Origin: Aliagarivorans marinus DSM 23064
Lineage (GTDB): Bacteria > Pseudomonadota > Gammaproteobacteria > Enterobacterales > Celerinatantimonadaceae
Assembly (NCBI RefSeq): GCF_000429485.1
Contig: NZ_AUBY01000016.1
Coordinates: 62,001 to 126,000, forward strand
DNA length: 64,000 bases
Direction of reading: 5' to 3'
This document shows, in pieces, positions 9,106 to 18,168 of the stretch. The notes beneath the pieces were generated by a model. The model had not been told where the DNA came from, ran no database searches, and saw nothing but the letters and a program-made list of their open reading frames with translations. The translations under genes were made by a program, and so were the position numbers. How positions within the stretch are numbered: position 1 is the first letter of the stretch; the number at the start of each line of letters is the position of its first letter.

Positions 9106-11025
9106 ATGCTTAGCTCTAATGCAAAAATACGCATCCAAAGCTTTGGACGCTTTTTAAGTAACATGGTAATGCCCAACATTGGCGCCTTTATCGCCTGGGG
9201 TTTTATCACCGCGCTATTTATTCCCACTGGCTGGCTGCCGAATGAATCGTTAGCCGCACTTGTGGGCCCAATGATTACTTACCTACTTCCCCTGCTGATT
9301 GGTTATACCGGCGGTAAATTGATGGCCGGTGAACGTGGCGGTGTGGTCGGTGCCATCACCACCATGGGGGTGATTGTCGGCAGCGATATCCCGATGTTTA
9401 TGGGCGCAATGATGGCTGGTCCCTTAGGTGGCTACGTGATCAAGCACGTTGATGCCTACTTCCACGGCCGTGTCAAAAGCGGCTTTGAGATGTTGGTAAA
9501 CAACTTCTCTGCGGGCATCGTCGGTATGATCCTGGCACTGCTGGCATTCAAGCTGATTGGTCCGTTCGCCACTGGCATCGCAGCGATGCTGGAATCTGGC
9601 GTCGACATCTTGGTGCAAAACGGTTTGCTGCCACTGACCTCGGTACTGGTTGAGCCCGCGAAGATCCTGTTCCTGAACAATGCGATCAACCACGGTGTAT
9701 TCTCGCCACTGGGTATTCAGGAGTCGTCAGAGGTGGGTCAGTCGATCTTCTTCTTGATTGAAGCCAACCCCGGTCCTGGTTTAGGCGTACTGCTGGCCTA
9801 CCTGATGTTTGGTCGCGGCGATGCCAAACAGTCTTCTGCAGGTGCGGTGATCATCCACTTCTTTGGCGGTATCCACGAAATCTACTTCCCGTACGTGCTG
9901 ATGAACCCACGCCTGCTGCTGGCAGTGATTGCCGGTGGTATGACGAACGTGGCGGTGCTCAGCTTGTTCAATGCCGGTCTGGTATCGCCAGCATCACCGG
10001 GTAGTATCTTTGCGGTATTGCTGATGACGCCAAAAGCGTCGCTGATTGGGGTATTGCTATCGGTTGCGGCATCGGCCTGTGTATCGTTCTTGGTGGCATC
10101 ATTCTTTGTTAAACGCGCTGCCAGCGACGAGCAAGGCTCAGGTGACCTGGAAGCGGCCACCGCGCAGATGAAGTCGATGAAAAACGATGCCAAACCTGCT
10201 GTGGCAGTGGCGAGCATTGCCTCAGTTAACACTCAAAACATCCGTAAGATTGTGGTGGCCTGTGATGCGGGTATGGGCTCAAGTGCCATGGGCGCTTCAG
10301 TTCTGCGTAAAAAAGTCGAAGCTGCTGGCTTGGACATCGATGTAAGCAACTTGGCCATCAACGACCTGACCGCCGATATCGATATCGTTGTTACCCACAA
10401 AGACCTGACCGACCGTGCGGTACAGAGCTGCCCGAGTGCCCAGCATCTGTCACTCACTAACTTTATGGATCAGGCCTTCTATCAGCAGTTGGTAGACAAG
10501 CTCAGCCAAGCGGCTGCCCCACAAGCGCAAGCCCACACGCAAGCTAGCGCTCAATCGAATGCGGAGCCACAAGAAGGTGAGGTACTGAGCCTTAGCAACA
10601 TCTCATTGAACCTGCCAAGCACCAATCGCGACGATGCTATCCGTCTGGTAGGGCGCAAGCTGCATGACGCGGGTTTTGTCGACGAAGGCTATGTTGAAGC
10701 CATGGTCGACCGTGAGTCACAAGTCTCTACCTACATGGAAAACGGCGTCGCCATCCCTCATGGCACCTCAGATGCAAAAGGTCAGGTGCGCAAAACCGGT
10801 CTGGTGGTATGCCAGTTCCCTGAAGGGATTGCCTTTGGCAGCAATGGCGAGAAAGCCAAACTGCTGATTGGCATTGCGGCTAAGGGTAATGAGCACATGG
10901 CGCTACTTTCCAGCCTGGCCGACCAGATTGCCAATGGCGAACTTATGGAGCTGCTTGGCTCTACCGACAGCAACGCCCTTATCTACAAGGTGCTCTCTGG
11001 GCAATCTTCGGTGTCCATGGCGTAA
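9106..11025 (+). CDS. mtlA: PTS mannitol transporter subunit EIICBA
   Basis: Inner-membrane permease that imports mannitol and phosphorylates it to mannitol-1-phosphate. It has 639 residues, close to E. coli MtlA (637). The EIIC domain (about 1-340) has the family signatures SFGRFLSNMVMPNIGAFIAW and IHEIYFPYVLMNPR. EIIB carries the phospho-Cys at residue 386 in ACDAGMGSS, and EIIA carries the phospho-His at 552 in AIPHGT. An Ala/Gln-rich linker of about 25 residues joins B to A. The start matches the E. coli N-terminus although the ribosome site is weak. It is first in mtlA-mtlD-mtlR-EIIA/HPr/EI and is preceded by CRP-like sites. Confidence 0.97.
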   Translation: MLSSNAKIRIQSFGRFLSNMVMPNIGAFIAWGFITALFIPTGWLPNESLAALVGPMITYLLPLLIGYTGGKLMAGERGGVVGAITTMGVIVGSDIPMFMGAMMAGPLGGYVIKHVDAYFHGRVKSGFEMLVNNFSAGIVGMILALLAFKLIGPFATGIAAMLESGVDILVQNGLLPLTSVLVEPAKILFLNNAINHGVFSPLGIQESSEVGQSIFFLIEANPGPGLGVLLAYLMFGRGDAKQSSAGAVIIHFFGGIHEIYFPYVLMNPRLLLAVIAGGMTNVAVLSLFNAGLVSPASPGSIFAVLLMTPKASLIGVLLSVAASACVSFLVASFFVKRAASDEQGSGDLEAATAQMKSMKNDAKPAVAVASIASVNTQNIRKIVVACDAGMGSSAMGASVLRKKVEAAGLDIDVSNLAINDLTADIDIVVTHKDLTDRAVQSCPSAQHLSLTNFMDQAFYQQLVDKLSQAAAPQAQAHTQASAQSNAEPQEGEVLSLSNISLNLPSTNRDDAIRLVGRKLHDAGFVDEGYVEAMVDRESQVSTYMENGVAIPHGTSDAKGQVRKTGLVVCQFPEGIAFGSNGEKAKLLIGIAAKGNEHMALLSSLADQIANGELMELLGSTDSNALIYKVLSGQSSVSMA

Positions 11026-11070
11026 GCCACTGATTTAAGTCTCTAACCCCTTTCAATTCACTAACTAGCT

Positions 11071-11087
11071 GGTAGCCGTGGGCTACC
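11071..11087 (+). other. mtlA-mtlD intercistronic hairpin
   Basis: Perfect 7-bp stem GGTAGCC / GGCTACC with a GTG loop in the 81-bp gap between mtlA and mtlD. No T-run follows, so it is more likely an mRNA-stabilising or processing hairpin than a terminator. Confidence 0.6.
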
Positions 11088-11106
11088 GGCCTAGCGGAGC
11101 TTTGCC

Positions 11107-12264
11107 ATGAATAAGGCGATTCACTTTGGCGCAGGTAACATCGGGCGCGGATTTATAGGAAAACTACTGGCGGATGCGGGGCTTCAAGTCACCTTCGCCG
11201 ATGTGGACGATACGCTGGTATCGGCCCTTAAAGACAACCAGCAGTACCACGTAGACATTGTCGGTGAGCAGTGTGTCACCGAACGGGTCACTGGGGTCTC
11301 GGCCATCAATACCCTGCAGGAAGATATCACCCCCTTGCTCACCCAGGTTGATCTGGTGACTACAGCGGTGGGTCCTCAGGTACTGCCCAAGCTGGCCAAG
11401 CTGCTGGCCGACGGGATCATCGCCCGCCAGGTGCAGGGCGCGAGTCAGCCGCTCAATATCATTGCCTGCGAGAATATGGTTTGTGCCAGCAGCCATTTGA
11501 AGACGCTGGTAATGGGCCTGCTTGAGCCTGCGCAGCAGGACTGGCTGGAAGACCATGTTGGATTTGCCGATTCGGCGGTTGACCGCATCGTGCCACCGAC
11601 CGTGGACAATCAGGGCGATCCGCTGCGGGTGACCGTTGAAAGCTTCAGCGAATGGATTGTCGACCAGACCCAGTTTTCTGGCACCCCGCCTGAGATTGCA
11701 GGCATGCAGCTGACCGATAACCTGATGGCCTTCGTGCAGCGCAAGCTGTTCACACTCAACACTGGCCACGCGGTAACCGCGTATTTGGGCATGCTAAAGG
11801 GCTACAAAACCATCGCAGATGCGATCAACGACCCTGAGATCGAAGCCTCGGTGCGCAGCACCATGCAAGAGAGCGGCGAGGTACTGGTCAGAACCTTTGG
11901 CTTTGAGCGCGACGCACACCAAGCCTACATGGATAAAATCATCGAGCGTTTTCGCAACCCTTACTTGACCGATGAGCTGCTGCGGGTAGGGCGCCAACCC
12001 TTGCGAAAGCTCGGCAGTGAAGACCGTTTGATGAAGCCCCTGCGCGGCACCATCGAGCTGGGTCTGGGCAACCAAAACCTGCTCAAGGGCATTGCGGCGG
12101 CCTTTTTGTATCGCAATAAAGACGATGAACAGGCCAACGAGCTTCAACACATGATTGAGGAGCGCGGCATCGAAGAGACCGCCTCTGACATCACTGGCTT
12201 GTCGCCGGTGAGCACCATGGTTGAAGCCATCGTGCGCAACTACAAGCGCTTTAAGACCGCTTAA
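11107..12264 (+). CDS. mtlD: Mannitol-1-phosphate 5-dehydrogenase
   Basis: Oxidises mannitol-1-phosphate to fructose-6-phosphate with NAD+, delivering the MtlA product to glycolysis. It has 385 residues, the usual length being about 382. The N-terminal Rossmann motif is HFGAGNIGRGFIG, and the polyol dehydrogenase catalytic region includes KLFTLNTGHAVTAYLG, with its conserved Lys and Asn-Thr-Gly-His. A GCGGAGC ribosome site precedes ATG. It follows mtlA by 81 bp and precedes mtlR by 17 bp, so it belongs to the CRP-controlled operon. Its fructose-6-phosphate product is also the GlmS substrate. Confidence 0.97.
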   Translation: MNKAIHFGAGNIGRGFIGKLLADAGLQVTFADVDDTLVSALKDNQQYHVDIVGEQCVTERVTGVSAINTLQEDITPLLTQVDLVTTAVGPQVLPKLAKLLADGIIARQVQGASQPLNIIACENMVCASSHLKTLVMGLLEPAQQDWLEDHVGFADSAVDRIVPPTVDNQGDPLRVTVESFSEWIVDQTQFSGTPPEIAGMQLTDNLMAFVQRKLFTLNTGHAVTAYLGMLKGYKTIADAINDPEIEASVRSTMQESGEVLVRTFGFERDAHQAYMDKIIERFRNPYLTDELLRVGRQPLRKLGSEDRLMKPLRGTIELGLGNQNLLKGIAAAFLYRNKDDEQANELQHMIEERGIEETASDITGLSPVSTMVEAIVRNYKRFKTA

Positions 12265-12281
12265 GGCGCGAGGCCACGCTG

Positions 12282-12917
12282 ATGACGACGCCCGACTCTA
12301 AGCCACTCTCGCCACTGAGCGCCTTGCTGAATAGCAGTATTGGTCGGCTCGGTGAGCGATTAGAGCAGCTATTGAGTCAGGTGCTCAGTGGTGAAGACGA
12401 TGCGACTCGCTACGTCACGGCGCCGCTGTTTTCCCAGCGCGGCCCCTTGGCGGAGCCCTTGGTGAAGGCGCGCTTAATGGTGGCTTTGGGCTACCTGTCA
12501 CCGCAGCACTTTGCCGACATCATTACTTTGCAAGCCATTGTTGAGGCCAGTTACCGAGAGCCTTCAGAACAGATACCGCCAGCCGCACCAGAGCATTACA
12601 TCGCAGAGCTGTTACCAAAGTTGGCCAAGCTAAGCGGCTTTGACAACAGCTTGCTCAGACATTTTTACGTTCGTCTCGATAACTTGCCGCAGGAAAACGC
12701 GCTACGAGACGAGTACCTACAGACCTTAAACAAAAGTATTTATTCGGCACTCGAGATAGCCATTGATTCGCTGTTAACCGAGGTGGGAGCCAGCCAGGAC
12801 AAGGGCAGCAGAGCGGCTGCGGGACTGGCGAAAGAGCGTCCAACCTCTAAGCAAACCGACGACGGTTTGCTACTCAGCCGTTTGGTTAAAACCGGTGCTA
12901 AGAGAGCGAAGGAGTAA
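12282..12917 (+). CDS. mtlR: MtlR family mannitol operon repressor
   Basis: A 211-residue MtlR-family protein, the all-helical repressor class of mtl operons in enterobacteria and vibrios. Its core carries EDDATRYVTAPLFSQRGPLAEPLVKARLMVALGYL in part: the conserved DDATRYVTAP and GPLAE blocks. The C-terminus is longer than usual, with about 45 residues rich in Lys and Ser after the core. No helix-turn-helix is obvious, as known for this family, which may act through a partner. It is third in the operon and is followed 4 bp later by the PTS fusion gene. A second, shorter MtlR lies at 15544-16074. Confidence 0.88.
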   Translation: MTTPDSKPLSPLSALLNSSIGRLGERLEQLLSQVLSGEDDATRYVTAPLFSQRGPLAEPLVKARLMVALGYLSPQHFADIITLQAIVEASYREPSEQIPPAAPEHYIAELLPKLAKLSGFDNSLLRHFYVRLDNLPQENALRDEYLQTLNKSIYSALEIAIDSLLTEVGASQDKGSRAAAGLAKERPTSKQTDDGLLLSRLVKTGAKRAKE

Positions 12918-12921
12918 CACC

Positions 12922-15501
12922 ATGAATCTTCCATCGAGCCCCAAAAATCTACAAACCCTGGTTGCTCCTTTAGCGGGCACCCTAGTTGAGTTGGACCAGG
13001 TTTCTGATCCCATCTTTGCCAACAAAATCCTCGGCGATGGTATTGCCATTGAGCCGGAGAGCGACACCCTGGCTGCCCCTTGCGATGGCCTTATCGTTAA
13101 AGTCCACCCAGCCAAGCACGCCCTAACGCTGCAAACCGACACGGGCATCAAGCTGCTGCTGCACATCGGCATCGATACGGTATTGCAGCGTGGCCAAGGC
13201 TTTGAGTGCCTGATAGAGCAGGGCCAGCGGGTGAGTCAAGGTGACCCCTTGATCCGCTTCGACCGTCAGGCGCTGCAGTCGCATGTCGCCAGCCTTGCCA
13301 CGGTAATGGTGATCACCAACAGTGAGAATGTGCTGCACTTTATTCCCTCTAAGGGCGCAGTCAGTGGCGGCGATAAGTGCCTGCAATTGCTGTTGGAAGG
13401 ACAGGCGGCCAACGCGCCGGTCCACCAAGCGGAGGAGCCGTGGCAAAGCAGCGCGCCCATCGAACTGCTATTGGCCGAGGGCCTGCACGCTCGCCCCAGT
13501 GCCAACTTGGTGGCGCTGGCCAAGCAGTTTAGCGCCGATACCCAGATTGAAGCCAACGGCCGCACCGCCAACGCGCGCTCAGTGACGGCCCTGCTTGGTT
13601 TGAACACCGTATGGGGCGACAAGCTAACGGTGCAAGCCAAAGGCAGCGATGCCAAGCAAGCACTGATGCAGCTAGAGCAAGCCATTCGTGAAGGACTGGG
13701 CGATGAGTTGAGCCCGGTTGCGCAAACCGAAGCCGCGCCAGATTGGCTGGAAGAAGCGCCACTGATTGGCAAGGTCAGCCACGATCCCAATGTGTTGCAA
13801 GGCGTCGCCGCGTCACCGGGTTTAGCCGTCGGGCAGTTGTTGCGCTTGCAAGAGGAGCGGTTCGAGTACCCAGAGCTAAGCGAGAACAGCGGTGAAGCAC
13901 TGGCGACATTCACCCAGGCGCTGGAGCAAGCGGCAAGCCAGTTACAGCAGCTGCGCGATGAGGTGATTGCCCAAGGCAACGAGCAGCAGGCAGAGATCTT
14001 CAGTGCCCACCAAGAGCTGTTGAGCGACCCGGATCTGGTGGAGCATGCCAAAGCAGGCATCATTCAAGGCAAGTCGGCGGCCTACGCCTGGCAGCGTGCC
14101 ATTGATAATCAAAGCCAAACCTTGGCTAGCCTGAACAACGCCTTGCTGGCCGGGCGCGTCAGCGACCTGGAAGATATTGGCAAACGTGTGCTGCGTTTGA
14201 TTCTGGGTCAAGCCGAGCCGAGTTTGCAGCTACAGGAAAACACCATCTTGCTTGCCCGCGATCTCACTCCATCGGTTACCGCCAAGCTAGATACCAGCAA
14301 GGTGATTGGCTTTGCTACTACCGAAGGAGGCGCGTCCAGCCACTCGGCGATTCTGGCGCGCAGTATGAACCTGCCAGCCATTGCCGCGGTGGATGACGCG
14401 GCAATGGCCTTGGCCGATCAGACCAACGTGGTGCTCGATGGCTACCAAGGTCAACTGAAGATTAACCTCAGTGATGAGCAGCTTGCGGCGATCCGTCAGC
14501 AACAGGCCGACGATGCCAAGTTGGCTCGCCAAGACAAGGCCTCGGCGCATCTGGCGGCGGTAACCCTCGATGGCCAACAGTTAGAGGTGGTGGCAAACAT
14601 CGCCAATGCCGATGATGCGCGGGCCAGTGTTGAGCTTGGCGGCGAAGGCGTGGGATTGCTGCGCAGCGAGTTTATGTTCTTAAACCGCGCCAGCGCGCCC
14701 GATGAAGACGAGCAGTATCTCGCCTACAAAACGATTATCGAGCAGTTGGATGGGCGGCCAATCATCATCCGCACCTTGGATGTGGGCGGCGACAAACCAC
14801 TCAGCTTTTTGCCAATGCCGGAAGAAGAGAACCCCTTCTTGGGCGAGCGAGGCATCCGTATCGGTATCCGTCGTCCGGCCATCCTGCGTACTCAGGTGCG
14901 CGGTATCCTGCGCGCTGCCAAAGAGGCCAAGAGTTTGGTGCGGATTATGTTCCCGATGGTCGGCACTATCGAAGAGCTACGCGCGGCCAAGGCCTTGGTG
15001 GTTGAAGAGGCCAATAGCCTTGAGGTGAGCAACTACGAGATTGGCATTATGGTGGAAGTCCCGTCTACGGCGGTGATGGCCGATGTGTTCGCCAAGGAAG
15101 TCGATTTCTTCTCGATTGGCTCAAACGATCTGACCCAGTATTGCCTGGCAGTCGACCGGGGCCATCCAAAGCTGGCGGCGCAACTCGATGGCATTCACCC
15201 AGCGGTATTGCGACTTATCGATATGACGGTACAAGGTGCCCACAAACACGGCAAGTGGGTGGGAGTGTGCGGTGGCATCGCCTCCGATGTACAAGCGGTA
15301 CCGCTGCTACTGGGCTTAGGGGTCGATGAGTTGTCGACCAGCGTACCGGCGCTGCCGGAGGTGAAGGCGCAGATCAGAGAGCTGGATATGGCGCAGTGTA
15401 AAACGTTGGCAAGCACCGCCTTGGCGCTGGCAACGGCCGAGGAGGTGCGTCAGCTGAGTCCGGGCCGTATGCCAGTACTAGCAGCGGTGGCGTGCCCGTA
15501 A
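12922..15501 (+). CDS. PTS fusion protein EIIA(Glc)-HPr-EI (phosphoenolpyruvate--protein phosphotransferase)
   Basis: An 859-residue multidomain phosphotransferase. Residues 10-140 are an EIIA of the glucose (Crr) type with the active His 81 in LLLHIGIDTV. Residues about 178-265 are HPr with His 189 in GLHARPS. The rest is enzyme I, with phospho-His 474 in GGASSHSAIL, a PEP-binding barrel and Cys 783 in GVCGG. It can pass phosphate from PEP to its own HPr and EIIA. I start at ATG 12922 because AAGGAG lies 7 bp upstream; the frame itself extends nine codons further. Similar fusions (NagF/PtsP-like) usually serve GlcNAc or glucose permeases, so a place in a mannitol operon is unusual. Confidence 0.95.
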   Translation: MNLPSSPKNLQTLVAPLAGTLVELDQVSDPIFANKILGDGIAIEPESDTLAAPCDGLIVKVHPAKHALTLQTDTGIKLLLHIGIDTVLQRGQGFECLIEQGQRVSQGDPLIRFDRQALQSHVASLATVMVITNSENVLHFIPSKGAVSGGDKCLQLLLEGQAANAPVHQAEEPWQSSAPIELLLAEGLHARPSANLVALAKQFSADTQIEANGRTANARSVTALLGLNTVWGDKLTVQAKGSDAKQALMQLEQAIREGLGDELSPVAQTEAAPDWLEEAPLIGKVSHDPNVLQGVAASPGLAVGQLLRLQEERFEYPELSENSGEALATFTQALEQAASQLQQLRDEVIAQGNEQQAEIFSAHQELLSDPDLVEHAKAGIIQGKSAAYAWQRAIDNQSQTLASLNNALLAGRVSDLEDIGKRVLRLILGQAEPSLQLQENTILLARDLTPSVTAKLDTSKVIGFATTEGGASSHSAILARSMNLPAIAAVDDAAMALADQTNVVLDGYQGQLKINLSDEQLAAIRQQQADDAKLARQDKASAHLAAVTLDGQQLEVVANIANADDARASVELGGEGVGLLRSEFMFLNRASAPDEDEQYLAYKTIIEQLDGRPIIIRTLDVGGDKPLSFLPMPEEENPFLGERGIRIGIRRPAILRTQVRGILRAAKEAKSLVRIMFPMVGTIEELRAAKALVVEEANSLEVSNYEIGIMVEVPSTAVMADVFAKEVDFFSIGSNDLTQYCLAVDRGHPKLAAQLDGIHPAVLRLIDMTVQGAHKHGKWVGVCGGIASDVQAVPLLLGLGVDELSTSVPALPEVKAQIRELDMAQCKTLASTALALATAEEVRQLSPGRMPVLAAVACP

Positions 15502-15518
15502 AAACAGCGCTGTGAAGC

Positions 15519-15545
15519 AAGGGCTGACTGGGCCGATCAGCCCTT
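15519..15545. terminator. Hairpin between convergent PTS fusion and mtlR2
   Basis: Perfect 9-bp inverted repeat AAGGGCTGA / TCAGCCCTT with a 9-nt loop, overlapping the stop codon of the minus-strand gene. T-runs are short, so terminator strength is uncertain. Confidence 0.6.
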
Positions 15546-16074
15546 AATCGTCGCTGATCTTCTGCGAGAGGGTGGCAATGGTGAGCGCCAGTGCCGAGCG
15601 GATGCTCTTGTTGACGGTTTCAAGGTATTGGCCGCGCAACGAGTCATCGTCCGGCGCTTGAGCCAGTCGCTGCTCGAATAAGGGCAGCAGGCTCTTGTCA
15701 AAGTGGCTCAGTTGGCCCAGTGCGTCCAGCACACTCGGCGAGCTAAAGGTCAGCTCTTCTGGGGAGTACACGGTCAGGTCGCGCAGCTTGGCCAGCTTCT
15801 CCATGTCTTCGAACACATCCGACTCAATACGTCCCAATGCGACCAGCAGGCGCGCTTTTACCGTCATATCGGCAAGGGGGCCTTGCTGCTCCAGCAAGGG
15901 CGCGGTGACATAGCGGGTAGCATCGTCATTGCCTTGAAACATCTGGTTGAGCGCTTCATGCAGCAACTCTTCAAGGTGCCCGATGGACGAGACTAAACAG
16001 CCTCTGAGCGTGGGCAGATTGGCGATTAAGTCGATGACTGAGGCGGATTGTTGGCGGCTGTTGGTGCCGGTCAC
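15544..16074 (-). CDS. Second MtlR family protein
   Basis: A 176-residue MtlR paralogue. It keeps the same core as the operon MtlR (NDDATRYVTAPLLEQQGPLAD, then VKARLLVALG and YLETVNKSIRSAL near the end) but lacks the long C-terminal tail. It starts with GTG at 16074, which overlaps the EIIC stop in a GTGA junction (16071-16074), so translation of the two is probably coupled. It converges on the mannitol operon. A role as a repressor or accessory factor of the EIIC paralogue, or a cross-talking subunit of MtlR, is inference. Confidence 0.85.
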   Translation of the reverse strand: MTGTNSRQQSASVIDLIANLPTLRGCLVSSIGHLEELLHEALNQMFQGNDDATRYVTAPLLEQQGPLADMTVKARLLVALGRIESDVFEDMEKLAKLRDLTVYSPEELTFSSPSVLDALGQLSHFDKSLLPLFEQRLAQAPDDDSLRGQYLETVNKSIRSALALTIATLSQKISDD

Positions 16075-17123
16075 TGCTGTTGACTCCTGATACGACGTTC
16101 GACCACGGTATTTCGGTGGACGAAAAAGCTGGCGATGATGAACGAAACCCCGCAGGAGATCAAGACTGCAAGCAGCACCCCAAGGAAACTGTCGCGCGGT
16201 GTCATCGCGAAGATAGCAAATATACTCCCCGGTGAGGCGGTCGATACCAGACCTGCGTCAAATAAAGACAAAGTAGCCACGCCCGAAGCACCACCAAAGA
16301 TAACGGCTATCAGTAGTTTGGGGTTCATCAGCACGTAAGGGAAGTAGATTTCCTGAATTCCGCCCAATAAATGAATGATGATGGCGCCAGGGGCTGAGCG
16401 CTTGGCGCGGCCGCGGCCAAACACAAAGTAGGCCAGTAGCACGCCCAGGCCGGGGCCGGGATTGGCTTCGATAAGGAAGAACAGCGATTTACCGTTCTCT
16501 AGCGAGTCATGTACCCCCAGTGGTGAGAAGATCCCATGGTTAACCGCATTGTTGAGGAACATCACCTTGGCCGGTTCCACCAACAGCGAGGTGAGCGGCA
16601 GTAGGTCGAAGTGCAGCAATACGTCGATGCCGGAGCTTAGCAGCAGAGTGGTGGCCTCAACGATGGGGCCGATAACGGTAAAGGCAAACAGCGCCAGTAT
16701 CATCCCCACCAAGCCGGCGGAGAAGTTATCCACCAGCATCTCGAAGCCGGGATTGACCTTGCCTTGATAGAGGCTATCCACCCACTTAATCGCATAGCCT
16801 CCAAGAGGGCCTGCAATCATGGCGCCAAAGAACATCGGCAGTTCGCTGCCAACGATCAAGCCCATGGTGGCCACCGCACCCACCACCGAGCCACGTTCAC
16901 CGGCGATCAAGCGCCCTCCAGTGAAGCCCACCAACAGCGGTAGCAGGTAACTGCTCATCGGCTCTACCAAAGAGGCTAACTGCGGGTTGGGATACCAGCC
17001 GGTGGGGATAAACAGTGCAGCGATAAAGCCCCAGGCAATAAAGGCGCTGATGTTGGGGAGCACCATATTGGTCAGAAAGCGACCGAACTGTTGTAGCTGG
17101 GCTTTGGGGTTGTGTGTTGTCAT
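16071..17123 (-). CDS. PTS mannitol-type EIIC permease, stand-alone (no EIIB or EIIA)
   Basis: A 350-residue membrane protein aligning by eye with the EIIC half of MtlA: QFGRFLTNMVLPNISAFIAW, SFFLIEANPGPGLGVLLAY-like and QEIYFPYVLMNPK blocks. It ends after the last membrane helix with a short Arg-rich tail, so no EIIB Cys or EIIA His is present. I start at ATG 17123 (MTTHNPKAQ) to match MtlA; an open frame extends 48 codons upstream without support. With no phosphorylating domains nearby on this strand, it must borrow EIIB from MtlA or another protein, or act as a non-phosphorylating carrier. The frame is intact throughout, so it does not look like a decayed pseudogene. Confidence 0.9.
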   Translation of the reverse strand: MTTHNPKAQLQQFGRFLTNMVLPNISAFIAWGFIAALFIPTGWYPNPQLASLVEPMSSYLLPLLVGFTGGRLIAGERGSVVGAVATMGLIVGSELPMFFGAMIAGPLGGYAIKWVDSLYQGKVNPGFEMLVDNFSAGLVGMILALFAFTVIGPIVEATTLLLSSGIDVLLHFDLLPLTSLLVEPAKVMFLNNAVNHGIFSPLGVHDSLENGKSLFFLIEANPGPGLGVLLAYFVFGRGRAKRSAPGAIIIHLLGGIQEIYFPYVLMNPKLLIAVIFGGASGVATLSLFDAGLVSTASPGSIFAIFAMTPRDSFLGVLLAVLISCGVSFIIASFFVHRNTVVERRIRSQQQ

Positions 17124-17416
17124 ATTGATAGGTCTATGCTCCCGCCGGGCTGAGGTAGGATTGGAGTTCGACCTTACACTCAGCACGCAGTAATAAATTA
17201 AACACGGAAGACAGCGCTTATCCCTTGGATACAACAACCATGTAACTGATTGATTTAAGTAAAACACATGCGCATTTGCCTTACCAAGTCCAAGATGCCT
17301 TTTCTATGAACAAGGTAGCTTATTCTCGAGTTGAAGCGCGCCTCCGTCTTATTGCGGGGGGCAAACCGAATAGATAGACTGACTCCGTTCCGACGATGAA
17401 GAAAGGTGACACTGCT

Positions 17417-18073
17417 ATGCCCATTTCCACCGTGCTTTTTGATATGGATGGCCTGATTTTCGATACCGAAGGCCGCTATAAGCTGTGTTGGCAGGCGGCG
17501 GCCAGCGAGCAGGGCTTCACCTTGGACGATGCGTTCTACCAAGGCTTTATCGGCGTGCAAGACGCGCAGTGTGAACAAATGCTGCTTAGCCACTTTGGCA
17601 GCCGCTTCGATCTATCGCGCTTTCGCCGCGAACGAGACCAACAACTCGCCGCGCTGTCCAATAAACCGGTAGACTACAAAGCTGGTTTTGCGGCGCTGTT
17701 CCAGCAGTTGATTGCCCAGGATTATCGACTGGCACTGGTGACCTCATCGAGCTTGCCGCAAGTACGCCACCATTTTGCCGATAGCCCTTGGCTGGAGAAG
17801 TTCGAGGTGGTGATCAGCGCCGAAGATATTGCCAATGGCAAACCCGCACCGGATTGCTACTTGCTCGCCACCGAGCGGCTGGGCGTGACACCGGCACAGT
17901 GTATGGTGTTAGAAGATTCCAACAACGGCATGCGCGCAGGTATCGCGGCGGGGTGCCATGCGGTGATGGTGCCGGATTTACTCAAGCCCGATGATGATGT
18001 GCGCGCCAATGCCATGGCCATTGTAAGCAGTTTGCTGGAGGTGCCAGCGCTTCTCTCTCAAGCCAATGCCTGA
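17417..18073 (+). CDS. HAD superfamily hydrolase (beta-phosphoglucomutase-like subfamily)
   Basis: A 218-residue predicted phosphatase or phosphomutase for a small phosphorylated sugar. HAD motif I is LFDMDGLIFDTEG (DxD), motif II is VTSSS, the Lys motif is ANGKPAPD, and motif IV is VLEDSNNGMRAG. The cap is the helical subclass I type. I choose ATG 17417 because AAGGTGAC precedes it; an in-frame ATG 21 bp upstream has no ribosome site. It is divergent from the EIIC paralogue, with 293 bp between them, so a link to hexitol phosphates is possible but unproven. Confidence 0.9.
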   Translation: MPISTVLFDMDGLIFDTEGRYKLCWQAAASEQGFTLDDAFYQGFIGVQDAQCEQMLLSHFGSRFDLSRFRRERDQQLAALSNKPVDYKAGFAALFQQLIAQDYRLALVTSSSLPQVRHHFADSPWLEKFEVVISAEDIANGKPAPDCYLLATERLGVTPAQCMVLEDSNNGMRAGIAAGCHAVMVPDLLKPDDDVRANAMAIVSSLLEVPALLSQANA

Positions 18074-18168
18074 GGTATAACTGGTCTACTTAGTTTTAAA
18101 CTCTACCTTTTAGTTTCTATAGTTAGCCACTGCTGGTTGTTTAAACACAGGCTCGCATAGGAGCGACC

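Noticed and set aside
16071-17123. EIIC-only gene as a pseudogene of mtlA
   Set aside because: The frame is complete for EIIC, ends cleanly after the last helix, and is coupled to an intact MtlR gene.
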